Assembly: GCA_024280615.1 (NCBI GenBank)
Contig: JAJRPU010000230.1
Location: 1-23,060, forward strand
DNA: 23,060 nucleotides
Source of the DNA: Bacteroidota bacterium
Lineage (GTDB): Bacteria; Bacteroidota; Bacteroidia; JAADEI01
Direction: 5' to 3'
Of the stretch, positions 7,128-14,757 are shown piece by piece. Each line of letters begins with the position of its first letter. The first letter of the stretch is position 1. The notes below the pieces were generated by a model. That model was given only the letters and a program-made list of their open reading frames with translations, did no database searches and was not told the DNA's origin. The translations under genes and the position numbers were made by a program.

Positions 7128-9941
7128 TTATTGCTTCTCAAGGGCTTTATAAATAAGACAATGAACATTTGTCCTGATGCTTAGTTGGTTAAACAATCCA
7201 TTTTCCATAGATGGGTATGTCCTGTTTGCAAGCAAGACGTAAATAATTTGATTGTCTGGGTCAGTCCACACTGCCGTTCCTGTGAATCCAAGGTGTCCAA
7301 AAGTTGACTTTGGGACCTCTGTGCATGTGGGAGAGCGCTTCGGGTTTTTGAAATCTGGTTTGTCAAACCCTATGCCTCGCCTGTATCGGGCGGTTGCCTT
7401 ACTTGTGAATTCTTTGATTGTTTCTGAATTAAGAAAATTTTTTCCAGCGTAAGTGCCACCATTAATAAGCATTTGCATTAATTCTGCTAAGGGATATGGG
7501 GTTGCAAACAATCCGGCGTGTCCCGCAACGCCACCCATCAGAGCAGCTCCCGGGTCGTGAACCTTACCCCAAATTATCTCATTCCTGAAATATGTGTCCA
7601 CTTCAGTTGGAGCAATTTGAATCTTAGGGTATTTTTTCAAGGGATTATAAGTTATATCTCTTAAACCCATTGGTCCATAAAAACTTTTATGAACGAATGA
7701 ATCCAGTGTTGTGTGAGTTATTTTTTCTATTATTCTTTGCATTATGTAGAACCCAAGGTCACTATATCTATACTTGCCCCGTCTTCTCGTTGGTTCCTGC
7801 ACAATCCAGTTCCATATTGAATCCTTAATATCAGCTGAGGCAACCAGCGTCCCACTAATAGGAACACAAAAGAACGAATCCGCTTCTTCTGAACTGCACA
7901 AGTACATTTCCAATGAATCTGGAGTTATCTTACTGAAAAATGGTATCCATGCTTTCAACCCGGCAGTGTGAGTTAAAATCTCTCTAATTGTTATTTCCCC
8001 TATTTCACTGCTTTTAAGCTCAGGGAGATACCATTTAATAGGGACGTCAAGCCTTAGCTTGCCTTCATCAACAAGTTTCATTACTGCCAGCGTAGTAGCT
8101 ACTATTTTCGTGATAGAAGCAAGGTCATAAAGCGTGTTGTGTGAAACAGGAATTAGGCTATCATAAGTTAGGTATCCATACGCTTTGTCATACACAATCA
8201 GGTTGTTTTTAGCGACGAGGAGGCGAGCTCCCGGCATAGCACCCTGTCTGATGCCCGAATTAATAAAAGCATCAATACTATCAAACACCTTTCTGTTGAA
8301 TCCCACTTCTTCAAGGAGTCCAAAGCCTAGTCTTACAGGATTCTTCTTTATGCCATGCCCAACTTTCCATTTGCCTACTTCAAAGGGCAAAACACCATAG
8401 AAACCTCGTGAGCCAAAAAGGGCTTGAATGGCTATGTCCTGAAAATCCCTGTCCTGTTGATATGAAACAACTATCGCAGGAGCCTCTTTGACAAACGGTA
8501 TGAAATAAGGACTTGTGAAAAGAACTGTTCCGCCAGAAATTTTAGCTAATTCACCCAGTTTCTTTATTTGTAGACTGTCCAAGCCAAATTGTCGTTTGGC
8601 GTTTAATGATGGCGGGAAAACAAGTAGCCAAGTGTTCCGGTCAACACCCTTTATAGCAGGCAAATCATCCCATCGGTAAAGCTTTATGTTTTCTTGATGA
8701 TAGAGCCTTAGTGTCTTAATGGCTTGCAGAGGCAATCCGTTAGAAATAATAATCCATTTGTATTGTTTGGACGGAGACAGAGGCAATGCTTTTAGGGAAT
8801 CTTTGACGAGAGTTTGAGCATGGGAAATGGCTTTCCTTACTAAGGCTTTCCACTGTAGTGAACCAAACGCTTTTTTTAGGGAGTCAAGAGATGCGGGAGT
8901 GAACCGATTGGCTTGTTTCCATAAGATAACTTCTGAAACCCGGGCATTAATAACTTCTTCGGAAAGATTGCCTTTCTGGACAACCTGTTCAATGTGTGAG
9001 ACTATCGCATCCACATTGGTCGGAAACAGAAGGATTGTTGCTCCAGCTTTGAGTGCCAGTTCGCCTGTTGCCGCACCCCACCGTTCCACCGCTTTCATGT
9101 TCAAGGCATCAGTAAACACAATTCCTTTATAGCCCATTTGTTTCCTTAGAATTCGCCATATTGCCACCGGAGAAAGGGATGCGGGAAGTTGCTTTATGTC
9201 AAGTGAAGGAACCAAAATGTGAGCGACCATAACACCGGGAGAATATTTTAGCAATTTTTTATATGGCAACAAGTGAATCTGTTTCATTTCAGAGGCGGAA
9301 GCATTGACCACAGGAAGCAAAACGTGTGAATCCTGATGAGTATCACCGTGCCCGGGAAAATGCTTTAATGTGAAAGATATTCCTGCTTGTTTCATTCCTT
9401 GCATAAAAGCAAATGCTTGCCTAACAACTCGTTCAGCGTCTGAACTAAATGCACGCCAATGGATAACCGGGTTTGCGGGATTAGTGTTCACGTCAACAAC
9501 AGGAGCAAAATTCCAACCAATGCCCATCATCTTAACCTGCAGACCCGTCCAATAGCCCAGTTCACGAACTATGGAAGTGTCCTGAATAGCACCAAGCGTC
9601 ATAGCATAAGGAATGGAAGGACCATCTTTGAGGCGCATTGACAAACCCCACTCGGCATCAATAGCAATCATTAAGGGATAGCGAGCATATTTCCTTATTG
9701 TGTCCAAGGCATGATAAGCCTGTTCAACGGTTCCCTGCATAACAATCACACCTCCAATGTTGTATTCCCTAATTAGTTGCCCAACTTGCTTCCAGTGTAT
9801 GGGACCGCGCCGTGGATAAAGAGGAACCATTATCAATTGACCTATCTTTTCCCTCAGGGTCCAAGAGGGAATTTCCTGTCCGTGAGACACATTGTTCCAA
9901 AATATCGTTAATATAACCAGAAAGTTTAAAATCTTAACCAT
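7128..9941 (-). CDS. Secreted GH3 beta-N-acetylhexosaminidase fused to a beta-lactamase-like serine hydrolase
   Basis: A 937-residue two-enzyme fusion. A signal peptide covers about 1-21 (ILNFLVILTIFW, cleavage near SHGQ); there is no lipobox cysteine. The GH3 domain (about 25-380) carries IDAEWG (94-99), the NagZ loop KHFPGHGDTHQDSH (193-206, with the D204/H206 dyad) and the nucleophile region FTDALNM (D278). A linking region follows to about 550. The second domain (about 555-937) is a class C beta-lactamase/PBP-like hydrolase with SITK at 609-612 (Ser/Lys pair), LTHTAGL at 656-662 and YSD at 726-728 in the YxN position. Family knowledge: the GH3 part removes N-acetylglucosamine from peptidoglycan fragments, and the serine hydrolase part probably acts on peptides or esters. 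I infer a periplasmic or surface role in cell-wall turnover. The signal peptide fixes the start at 9941, two bases inside the divergent small gene. Confidence 0.92.
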   Translation of the reverse strand: MVKILNFLVILTIFWNNVSHGQEIPSWTLREKIGQLIMVPLYPRRGPIHWKQVGQLIREYNIGGVIVMQGTVEQAYHALDTIRKYARYPLMIAIDAEWGLSMRLKDGPSIPYAMTLGAIQDTSIVRELGYWTGLQVKMMGIGWNFAPVVDVNTNPANPVIHWRAFSSDAERVVRQAFAFMQGMKQAGISFTLKHFPGHGDTHQDSHVLLPVVNASASEMKQIHLLPYKKLLKYSPGVMVAHILVPSLDIKQLPASLSPVAIWRILRKQMGYKGIVFTDALNMKAVERWGAATGELALKAGATILLFPTNVDAIVSHIEQVVQKGNLSEEVINARVSEVILWKQANRFTPASLDSLKKAFGSLQWKALVRKAISHAQTLVKDSLKALPLSPSKQYKWIIISNGLPLQAIKTLRLYHQENIKLYRWDDLPAIKGVDRNTWLLVFPPSLNAKRQFGLDSLQIKKLGELAKISGGTVLFTSPYFIPFVKEAPAIVVSYQQDRDFQDIAIQALFGSRGFYGVLPFEVGKWKVGHGIKKNPVRLGFGLLEEVGFNRKVFDSIDAFINSGIRQGAMPGARLLVAKNNLIVYDKAYGYLTYDSLIPVSHNTLYDLASITKIVATTLAVMKLVDEGKLRLDVPIKWYLPELKSSEIGEITIREILTHTAGLKAWIPFFSKITPDSLEMYLCSSEEADSFFCVPISGTLVASADIKDSIWNWIVQEPTRRRGKYRYSDLGFYIMQRIIEKITHTTLDSFVHKSFYGPMGLRDITYNPLKKYPKIQIAPTEVDTYFRNEIIWGKVHDPGAALMGGVAGHAGLFATPYPLAELMQMLINGGTYAGKNFLNSETIKEFTSKATARYRRGIGFDKPDFKNPKRSPTCTEVPKSTFGHLGFTGTAVWTDPDNQIIYVLLANRTYPSMENGLFNQLSIRTNVHCLIYKALEKQ

Positions 9942-10122
9942 GTTTTTTGATTTAGGTAAACGTAAGGAACGCCAGTTCAGGTTTTCCAGTGAGAGACCGG
10001 TATCCGGAAAACGGTTTGATTTTCATCGCCACAGACGTTTTGGGAAGGTTAGTTGGACCCGCATAATCATTATGGCAGTTATTCTCCTGGCACTCATTAT
10101 GTTCGTATTTTTCAGTGGTTAA
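9940..10122 (+). CDS. Small basic single-pass membrane protein (60 residues)
   Basis: Starting at ATG 9940-9942, the product has a basic, aromatic N-terminal half (KRKERQFRF, KRFDFHRHRRFG) and one hydrophobic helix at about 41-57 (RIIIMAVILLALIMFVFF). It ends two residues later, predicting an inner-membrane anchor with a cytoplasmic basic tail. Short Bacteroidota proteins of similar layout are known, but I cannot assign a function. A longer 76-residue version from ATG 9892 would overlap the GH3 signal-peptide codons by 50 bases and is less attractive. Its ATG overlaps the GH3 start in the palindrome CATG at 9939-9942. Its stop overlaps the end of the convergent ZIP-like gene by 11 bases, so its whole length is squeezed between neighbours. 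Confidence 0.6.
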   Translation: MFFDLGKRKERQFRFSSERPVSGKRFDFHRHRRFGKVSWTRIIIMAVILLALIMFVFFSG

Positions 10123-10819
10123 GATAGTAAATTCCGATAGCAAGGAGGACCCCTAAAAGTAAGATAACCATTTGTTTCCAGCCAATATTGTGATGGCTTA
10201 TTTGCTCGTGAACCATTGTGCTACCAATGTATAGCAAACTGCCCAGGGCAACGAATTCAAACCATTTAAGCAATTGGTCTGAAACAACGTAGTAGCCGAG
10301 GAAGGCACCCACTGGAGCAGTTAACAGGAAAAGGCTTCCCCAGATGATAAATGCCTGTTTTTTTCGCCTTCCAACAATGAACCCGAAGACCATGGAGGCA
10401 GGTAAGCGATGCAGAATAATAGAAGAAATTATGGGATTATACCACATGGAATATTCATAAAGGCTAGATATGGGCATTGCTTCCACTAATGCATGCATTA
10501 CAAGCCCAATCATGAAATAAGTGCCGTATTTAATGGGAACGTCTGTAATGTGTCCGTGTTCAATCCCACCAGTTAGTTGCTCAATAGTAATTTGAAGGAA
10601 AATGCCGACCAATAAGCCCCATCCAACCATCTCGCCATGGGCACCCTGCCATTGATGATTGAAATGCAACACGACGGAAGCAAGAATAAAACTACCTGCC
10701 ACGGTTAACAGCGGTTCATAGAACCGGCGAAATAATGAACTTAGGAAAATGCCTATTCCTAGTCCAATAGCAGAAACAATAACTATTATAGCAATGGCTG
10801 TTATGCTATCTGTATTCAT
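10112..10819 (-). CDS. ZIP-family metal transporter-like membrane protein
   Basis: A 235-residue, highly hydrophobic protein with about seven or eight membrane helices. A histidine-containing loop (IEHGH, 86-90) precedes the TM4-type motif HALVEA (H109, E113) and the TM5-type motif HRLPA (H137). These are the positions that bind zinc or iron in ZIP transporters, but the glutamate normally found in HxxPE is alanine (A141). The family moves divalent metals such as Zn2+ or Fe2+ into the cytoplasm; the substrate here is not determined. It is the last gene of the seven-gene minus-strand cluster: its start overlaps the PAP2 gene by 14 bases, and its end overlaps the convergent small gene by 11. Confidence 0.82.
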   Translation of the reverse strand: MNTDSITAIAIIVIVSAIGLGIGIFLSSLFRRFYEPLLTVAGSFILASVVLHFNHQWQGAHGEMVGWGLLVGIFLQITIEQLTGGIEHGHITDVPIKYGTYFMIGLVMHALVEAMPISSLYEYSMWYNPIISSIILHRLPASMVFGFIVGRRKKQAFIIWGSLFLLTAPVGAFLGYYVVSDQLLKWFEFVALGSLLYIGSTMVHEQISHHNIGWKQMVILLLGVLLAIGIYYLNH

Positions 10820-11384
10820 ATCCCCAATTTAAATACAAGTTTATCACATACCTTGCTATTTTGAACATGACGAAAGCAATAATAAAGCCGAGGAGGAAAC
10901 CAACCAAGATGTCCGAAAAGAAATGAACACCAACGTAAACCTGCATTATGCCTATTGAGATAGCCCATAGATAAAGCAATACGGATGCCCACCTTGGCAG
11001 GTAGTGAGAAAGCACGTAAGCCAGAGCAATGTGGTTAGTGGCGTGTGCAGACGGAAAGGAGTATCCTGCCCCGCACGGAACAAGCACGTGAATGTGCTGG
11101 ACGAGCCAGTCCACATGACACGGTCTGAGCCGTTGAAATACAGGCTTTAGCGCTTGAGCAGAAATAAAATCACTTACGCCAACGACAATTAGTGAGATAG
11201 TGAGAGCTTCAACACCCTTCCAGAACCCATACCTGCGAGAAATCCATACAAGCAGGAAAACATACAACGGAATCCAAAACAATTTATGGCGCCAGAAAGG
11301 AGCAATAAACGACAAATCAGGCATCACTTCATGAAAAAACATTATCGCCTTTATGTCCCAGAAATCAATGTATTTATATAGCAT
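10806..11384 (-). CDS. PAP2-family membrane phosphatase with altered motif 3
   Basis: A 192-residue integral membrane protein with about five helices. Acid-phosphatase superfamily motifs are present: C1 as K80 to R87-P88 (KPVFQRLRP) and C2 as PSAH (111-114, usual PSGH). C3 retains H154 and D158 in VYVGVHFFSDI. The arginine that belongs six residues before the C3 histidine is glutamine (Q148, codon CAG), and the preceding serine is methionine. Active PAP2 enzymes such as PgpB, BacA-independent undecaprenyl pyrophosphatases or LpxE dephosphorylate lipid phosphates at the membrane. With this change activity may be lowered or specificity altered. It overlaps the binding-protein gene upstream by 11 bases and the ZIP-like gene downstream by 14. 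Confidence 0.9.
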   Translation of the reverse strand: MLYKYIDFWDIKAIMFFHEVMPDLSFIAPFWRHKLFWIPLYVFLLVWISRRYGFWKGVEALTISLIVVGVSDFISAQALKPVFQRLRPCHVDWLVQHIHVLVPCGAGYSFPSAHATNHIALAYVLSHYLPRWASVLLYLWAISIGIMQVYVGVHFFSDILVGFLLGFIIAFVMFKIARYVINLYLNWGYEYR

Positions 11385-12219
11385 CTTGCTTGATTAAGAC
11401 ATTAACTGCTTGAACGAGCCACGGCATGACCTTAGTTATAAACGAAGGACCATGATGTGCTATATAATCAGTTTTCACAGGAGTTATAATTATTCTGCGG
11501 TTCCTGATTGCTTTCAACTCACCAAGCCCCCTTTTCTCAAACAGAGCAACCACTTCATCAACAGTCCTGTTCTTTTTGCTAAACATTTTGGGTTCATAGA
11601 TAATAATGTCCGGATTGCTTTCAATGATTTCCTTCGGTTCAGGCATCAGCCACTCAACAGGTTTGTGCCCGAAAATGCTTTTCAATCCGACAAATTCAAG
11701 AGCATCGGTTATGTAACTATACATTCCAAAGGAAACCGGACCACCAAGGTCTATTTCCAAATACACAGAAACGGACTTCATAACAGACTCTAACGATGCA
11801 ACACGTTCCAACAGCTTCTTTTGCAATGCTCGGGCTTCTTGAACATATCCCGCTACAATGCCCACCTCAGTGCAGAAACTGATTATATGTGAAATGGTTG
11901 GAGGCAATGGAATTGCATAAACTGGATATTCTTTTGATAGTTCAGTAGCCATCTGACGTTGATAGCCAGTGGTTGTGAAAATAAGGTCCGGGTTTAGCTC
12001 TTTAAGCAGTTTGTGTTTTATCTTATTATAACTTCCAACGTGTGGTTTCTTAAATGCTTCCGGAGGATGGACACAGAACGTGCTTACACCAACCACAAGG
12101 TCGCCAAGCCCCATCTCAAACAGGGCTTCCGTGACAGCAGGGCTTAAACTAACTATCCGTTTGCACCTGTCAGGCAAATTCAGTTCTGTGTCCAGAACTT
12201 CACAGAAAACCTTTCTCAT
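11374..12219 (-). CDS. Helical-backbone metal receptor (BtuF/FhuD-like substrate-binding protein), no signal peptide
   Basis: A 281-residue protein of the PF01497-type periplasmic binding fold. The first lobe opens RCKRIVSLSPAVTEALFEMGLGDLVVGVS and includes LLKELNPDLIFTT. The second lobe contains EPKEIIESNPDIIIYEP and RGLGELKAIRNRRI. This is the pattern of vitamin B12, haem and siderophore receptors for ABC importers. It starts MRKVFCEVLDTEL, with no hydrophobic leader or lipobox, and no in-frame alternative supplies one, so it would stay in the cytoplasm. No permease or ATPase gene is adjacent. The true ligand, and whether it is a carrier, sensor or chaperone, cannot be read from sequence. 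It shares four bases (ATGA) with the RsmI-like gene and 11 with the PAP2 gene. Confidence 0.85.
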   Translation of the reverse strand: MRKVFCEVLDTELNLPDRCKRIVSLSPAVTEALFEMGLGDLVVGVSTFCVHPPEAFKKPHVGSYNKIKHKLLKELNPDLIFTTTGYQRQMATELSKEYPVYAIPLPPTISHIISFCTEVGIVAGYVQEARALQKKLLERVASLESVMKSVSVYLEIDLGGPVSFGMYSYITDALEFVGLKSIFGHKPVEWLMPEPKEIIESNPDIIIYEPKMFSKKNRTVDEVVALFEKRGLGELKAIRNRRIIITPVKTDYIAHHGPSFITKVMPWLVQAVNVLIKQDAI

Positions 12220-12914
12220 GCTTGGATAATAAAGATTGTAGGGTATTTTCGTACTTGGTCAACGTTCTTATACCACCATCTGACCGGAGCAGTATACAGG
12301 AATTCGTTTGGCGTAGTGAGAGCATGAGCAACGCAAATTTGAGTGTTTGGATGGAGGGTTTTAACCATTAGCCGGAAGGTTTGTGGAGTTCTGTATGGAG
12401 TTTCCATGAAAATTTGAGACTGGTTATACTTTCGGCTTATGGATTCTATTCTCAGTAGCCATTGCCTTGTGTTTCGTTGTGGAATGTATCCATGAACTGT
12501 AAAGTTTTGTCCGTTCAGACCGCTTCCTGCCAGTGCCAGAAACACACTGCTGGGTCCAATGAGAACCTTTACAGGGAAATCTTCTCTGTGTGCCTGCCTA
12601 ACTATCGGATATCCCGGGTCCAAGATAGTTGGATAGCCCGCATCACTCAACAATCCAAGGGAATGCCCATCTCTTAATGGAATCAAGAATGGTCTGACGT
12701 CAATAGTGAAAATGTTTTTGGGCATTTGTGTTATTATTATCTCATCTCGTTGTTCTGGGGAAAAGAGCTGACTGAGAAACTTCCAAGCCTGTCGCTTATT
12801 TTCCACAACAAAATAGCGAAGGGATTTAACTATTTCAATACCATGCTGTGTCAGTGAATAACACGCTGCACTACCTATGGGAGTAGGTATAACATACAGG
12901 GTTGGCTCACTCAT
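12216..12914 (-). CDS. RsmI-like tetrapyrrole-methylase-fold SAM-dependent methyltransferase
   Basis: A 232-residue protein. The N-terminal LYVIPTPIG matches the RsmI opening (LYIVATPIGN). The SAM-binding loop is GLLSDAGYPTILDPG at about 87-101. SGLNGQNFTVHGYIPQ and FMETPYRTPQTF follow in the places of RsmI SGLPT..F.F.GFLP and EsPhR. RsmI methylates the 2'-hydroxyl of C1402 in 16S rRNA. This protein lacks the EDTR motif (VENKR instead), and Bacteroidota often carry a second RsmI-like paralogue, so I leave the substrate open. Cobalamin-pathway methylases share the fold, but this is closer to RsmI. It overlaps its neighbours on both sides by four bases. Confidence 0.86.
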   Translation of the reverse strand: MSEPTLYVIPTPIGSAACYSLTQHGIEIVKSLRYFVVENKRQAWKFLSQLFSPEQRDEIIITQMPKNIFTIDVRPFLIPLRDGHSLGLLSDAGYPTILDPGYPIVRQAHREDFPVKVLIGPSSVFLALAGSGLNGQNFTVHGYIPQRNTRQWLLRIESISRKYNQSQIFMETPYRTPQTFRLMVKTLHPNTQICVAHALTTPNEFLYTAPVRWWYKNVDQVRKYPTIFIIQA

Positions 12915-13669
12915 GTGTTTAGTTTGACATTATCAACAGTTAAAATCACATATCGTGTTCCGGCAAGAATAGCCAGATAATACGCAATTAGCCATCCAAC
13001 AATTGGAACAGCAGAAATAAAAAAGACAATTAAGCCAATCATTGACAAACCAAACCTGTGTTGACGGGCATACGTAACACGTTGCCTAACTGAATACCGC
13101 CTTCTCTCAAGAGCATAATCAACCATACTCATGCCAAGAAAATATCCTTGAATAATTAACAAAAGAATTCCAGTTATTGGACTGACAATCGGAAAAATAA
13201 GTCCCAATATCCATAATCCAGCCATCCATAAAACTTCTAAAATAGTATTTCTAATAGCCAATACAATACCCCTAACAACATCCTGAATAAACTCATGGAA
13301 TTTGAATGGATAATCTCTTCCAGTCCAACGGCTGTCCGCCTTCTCTGAGAACCAAGCGAAGAACGGAGCAAGGACAATAAGAGCAATGTTCTTGTAGAAG
13401 AATGCACCAGTAATAACCCCGATAATATACTTTAGGACAGTAAATAGCAATATCCAACCGCCTAAGTCAAAACCCAACCAGTCAGTAACAGTGTTTAAAA
13501 ACCATTCTGCAAAAAGAATTGTTAGCCATATTGACAAAAAGAAGATTATGAATGTGCTAATGGCTGGAATAATCATCCATATCCACCATCCATGCCTGAA
13601 ACTATCCGAAAGAGTGTCTTTAAAAGATTTGAAAACCAATTCTATTTGTCGCACGGGAGAAACAAGCAT
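12911..13669 (-). CDS. EI24/CysZ-like membrane protein
   Basis: A 252-residue protein with about four to six membrane segments: IWMIIPAISTFIIFFLSIWL near 30-50, a helix around 70-95, ILEVLWMAGLWILGLIFPIV near 143-162, ILLLIIQGYFLGMSM, and SMIGLIVFFISAVPIVGW near the end. The signature SMVDYALERRRYSVRQRVTYAR is characteristic of the EI24 domain, which includes the sulfate permease CysZ. No cys gene is nearby, so sulfate transport is possible but unproven. The start (13669) lies 28 bases inside the preceding ABM-fold gene. The N-terminus up to about residue 28 is cytoplasmic and amphipathic. Confidence 0.85.
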   Translation of the reverse strand: MLVSPVRQIELVFKSFKDTLSDSFRHGWWIWMIIPAISTFIIFFLSIWLTILFAEWFLNTVTDWLGFDLGGWILLFTVLKYIIGVITGAFFYKNIALIVLAPFFAWFSEKADSRWTGRDYPFKFHEFIQDVVRGIVLAIRNTILEVLWMAGLWILGLIFPIVSPITGILLLIIQGYFLGMSMVDYALERRRYSVRQRVTYARQHRFGLSMIGLIVFFISAVPIVGWLIAYYLAILAGTRYVILTVDNVKLNT

Positions 13670-13956
13670 TCGTCAACTAATTTAAGTGAATATGCTTTGG
13701 GTTTACCTATAAAAAACATTTTTAGGAGTTTCCAGTTCCTTTCAAAAACAGGCGAGTTCCGATAATGCTCAAGGTCTTCTTCAGAATCCCAAATGCTATA
13801 TGTAATAATGTGTTCCGGCGAATTTATGTTTTCAAATAATCCAACATAATGACATCCCTTGAATTGCCTGACCGATTCTTTTATTTCTTTGAAAGTCCTT
13901 ACCACTTCTTGTTTTTTAAATGGATCAATATGCATTTCAACAATTCTTACAATCAT
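13642..13956 (-). CDS. Antibiotic-biosynthesis-monooxygenase (ABM) fold protein
   Basis: A 104-residue small protein of the dimeric alpha/beta-barrel type: IVRIVEMHIDPFKKQEVVRTF, then a helix, GCHYVGLFENINSPEHIITYSIWDSEEDLEHYRNSPVF, matching the ABM/quinol-monooxygenase pattern (beta strand, helix, H..Y..W.s...l..h..S..F). Members include YgiN-type quinol monooxygenases, haem-degrading IsdG-like enzymes and many with no known reaction. The neighbouring metal-receptor protein makes a haem link conceivable, but no haem ligand can be pointed out. It abuts the preceding gene exactly (stop 13957, start 13956) and overlaps the EI24 gene by 28 bases. Confidence 0.85.
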   Translation of the reverse strand: MIVRIVEMHIDPFKKQEVVRTFKEIKESVRQFKGCHYVGLFENINSPEHIITYSIWDSEEDLEHYRNSPVFERNWKLLKMFFIGKPKAYSLKLVDECLFLPCDK

Positions 13957-14757
13957 CTACTTTTGTTTTTCGGGTATTGACAGGAATGGAGCCACCTGTT
14001 TGGATTGTTCCTGCTTGAGTCTTATTTTAATATGCACGTACTCGTTCAAGTTTAATATCCCCGCAAGGTTACCATTAATTATTCCACAGGATAGATAACC
14101 CATTTCGTCCCTAAAAACCACCTCTTTACCAGGGGGCACATCAAATGGATATGTTGGGTAAACATGTGCAAATTCAAAGGAGTAAAGTATAACATTACGT
14201 TTAACAAAATTAATTTCTTTAGATGCCAAAGTTGAAAAAATCTGAATGTTTTCAAGGTTGTTAACGTTAGTTACAACATTTCCGTAGGAGTCAATATGTA
14301 TTATAGTGGCAATTATCTGCCCTAATTCATTATCAATCACTGGTTCAGGTAAAAATGCCTCTATCACATGCCCTTCTTGAGAGGCTTGTAAAATGTCATA
14401 TAGTGGTTTAGAATTAAGAAGCGTCGGCAAAGATTTGTCAAAAACACTTAGAGAATCCAGGTGTTCCGAAACCATTGTAACTAATCCGTTATTAGGAACA
14501 ATAATGGTTCTGTTGTCATAGCGAGCAACCACCGTTGAAGAGGTTAGATGGTTAAGAACTATGAATATTGAATCGGGAGGGAACTTAAGGAGAGCATATT
14601 TAAGGACATAAGCCGTTGAGCGAACAAAATCTCTTGAGAGACCATCTAATATAATAGGGTTATAACCTTGGGTAAACAACGATGATATAGTAGATATCAA
14701 GAATGGGTCCTTACCATCGTAAGAAGTGAGTACCACTACCAAGGAACTATTAGTCAT
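13957..14757 (-). CDS. SAM hydrolase/halogenase-like (DUF62) protein with eroded catalytic motif
   Basis: A 266-residue two-domain protein. The fold is recognisable from FPPDSIFIVLNH (59-70), IIVPNNGLVTMV (85-96) and HIDSYGNVVTNV (154-165), which correspond to the family's FP.gtiH..VVDPGVG, APDNGLLT and DxFGNxxTN. The C-terminal barrel is present. Family enzymes use water or halide to attack S-adenosylmethionine. Here the VDPGVG aspartate is replaced (LNHLTS), the TDFG aspartate is serine (TSYDG) and PDNG is PNNG, so classical SAM hydrolysis is doubtful. It is the first gene of the seven-gene minus cluster and is divergent from phoH, with 45 bases between starts. Confidence 0.82.
   Translation of the reverse strand: MTNSSLVVVLTSYDGKDPFLISTISSLFTQGYNPIILDGLSRDFVRSTAYVLKYALLKFPPDSIFIVLNHLTSSTVVARYDNRTIIVPNNGLVTMVSEHLDSLSVFDKSLPTLLNSKPLYDILQASQEGHVIEAFLPEPVIDNELGQIIATIIHIDSYGNVVTNVNNLENIQIFSTLASKEINFVKRNVILYSFEFAHVYPTYPFDVPPGKEVVFRDEMGYLSCGIINGNLAGILNLNEYVHIKIRLKQEQSKQVAPFLSIPEKQK

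Noticed and set aside
9892..9942. A longer 76-residue version of the small membrane protein starting at ATG 9892
   Set aside because: It would overlap the signal-peptide codons of the divergent GH3 gene by 50 bases, and the extra residues show no motif; the ATG at 9940 gives the basic tail and helix cleanly.
10112..14757. A cobalamin biosynthesis/uptake operon, suggested by a BtuF-like protein and a tetrapyrrole-methylase fold
   Set aside because: The methylase matches RsmI rather than Cbi/Cob enzymes, the receptor lacks a signal peptide, and no btuCD or cob genes are present.
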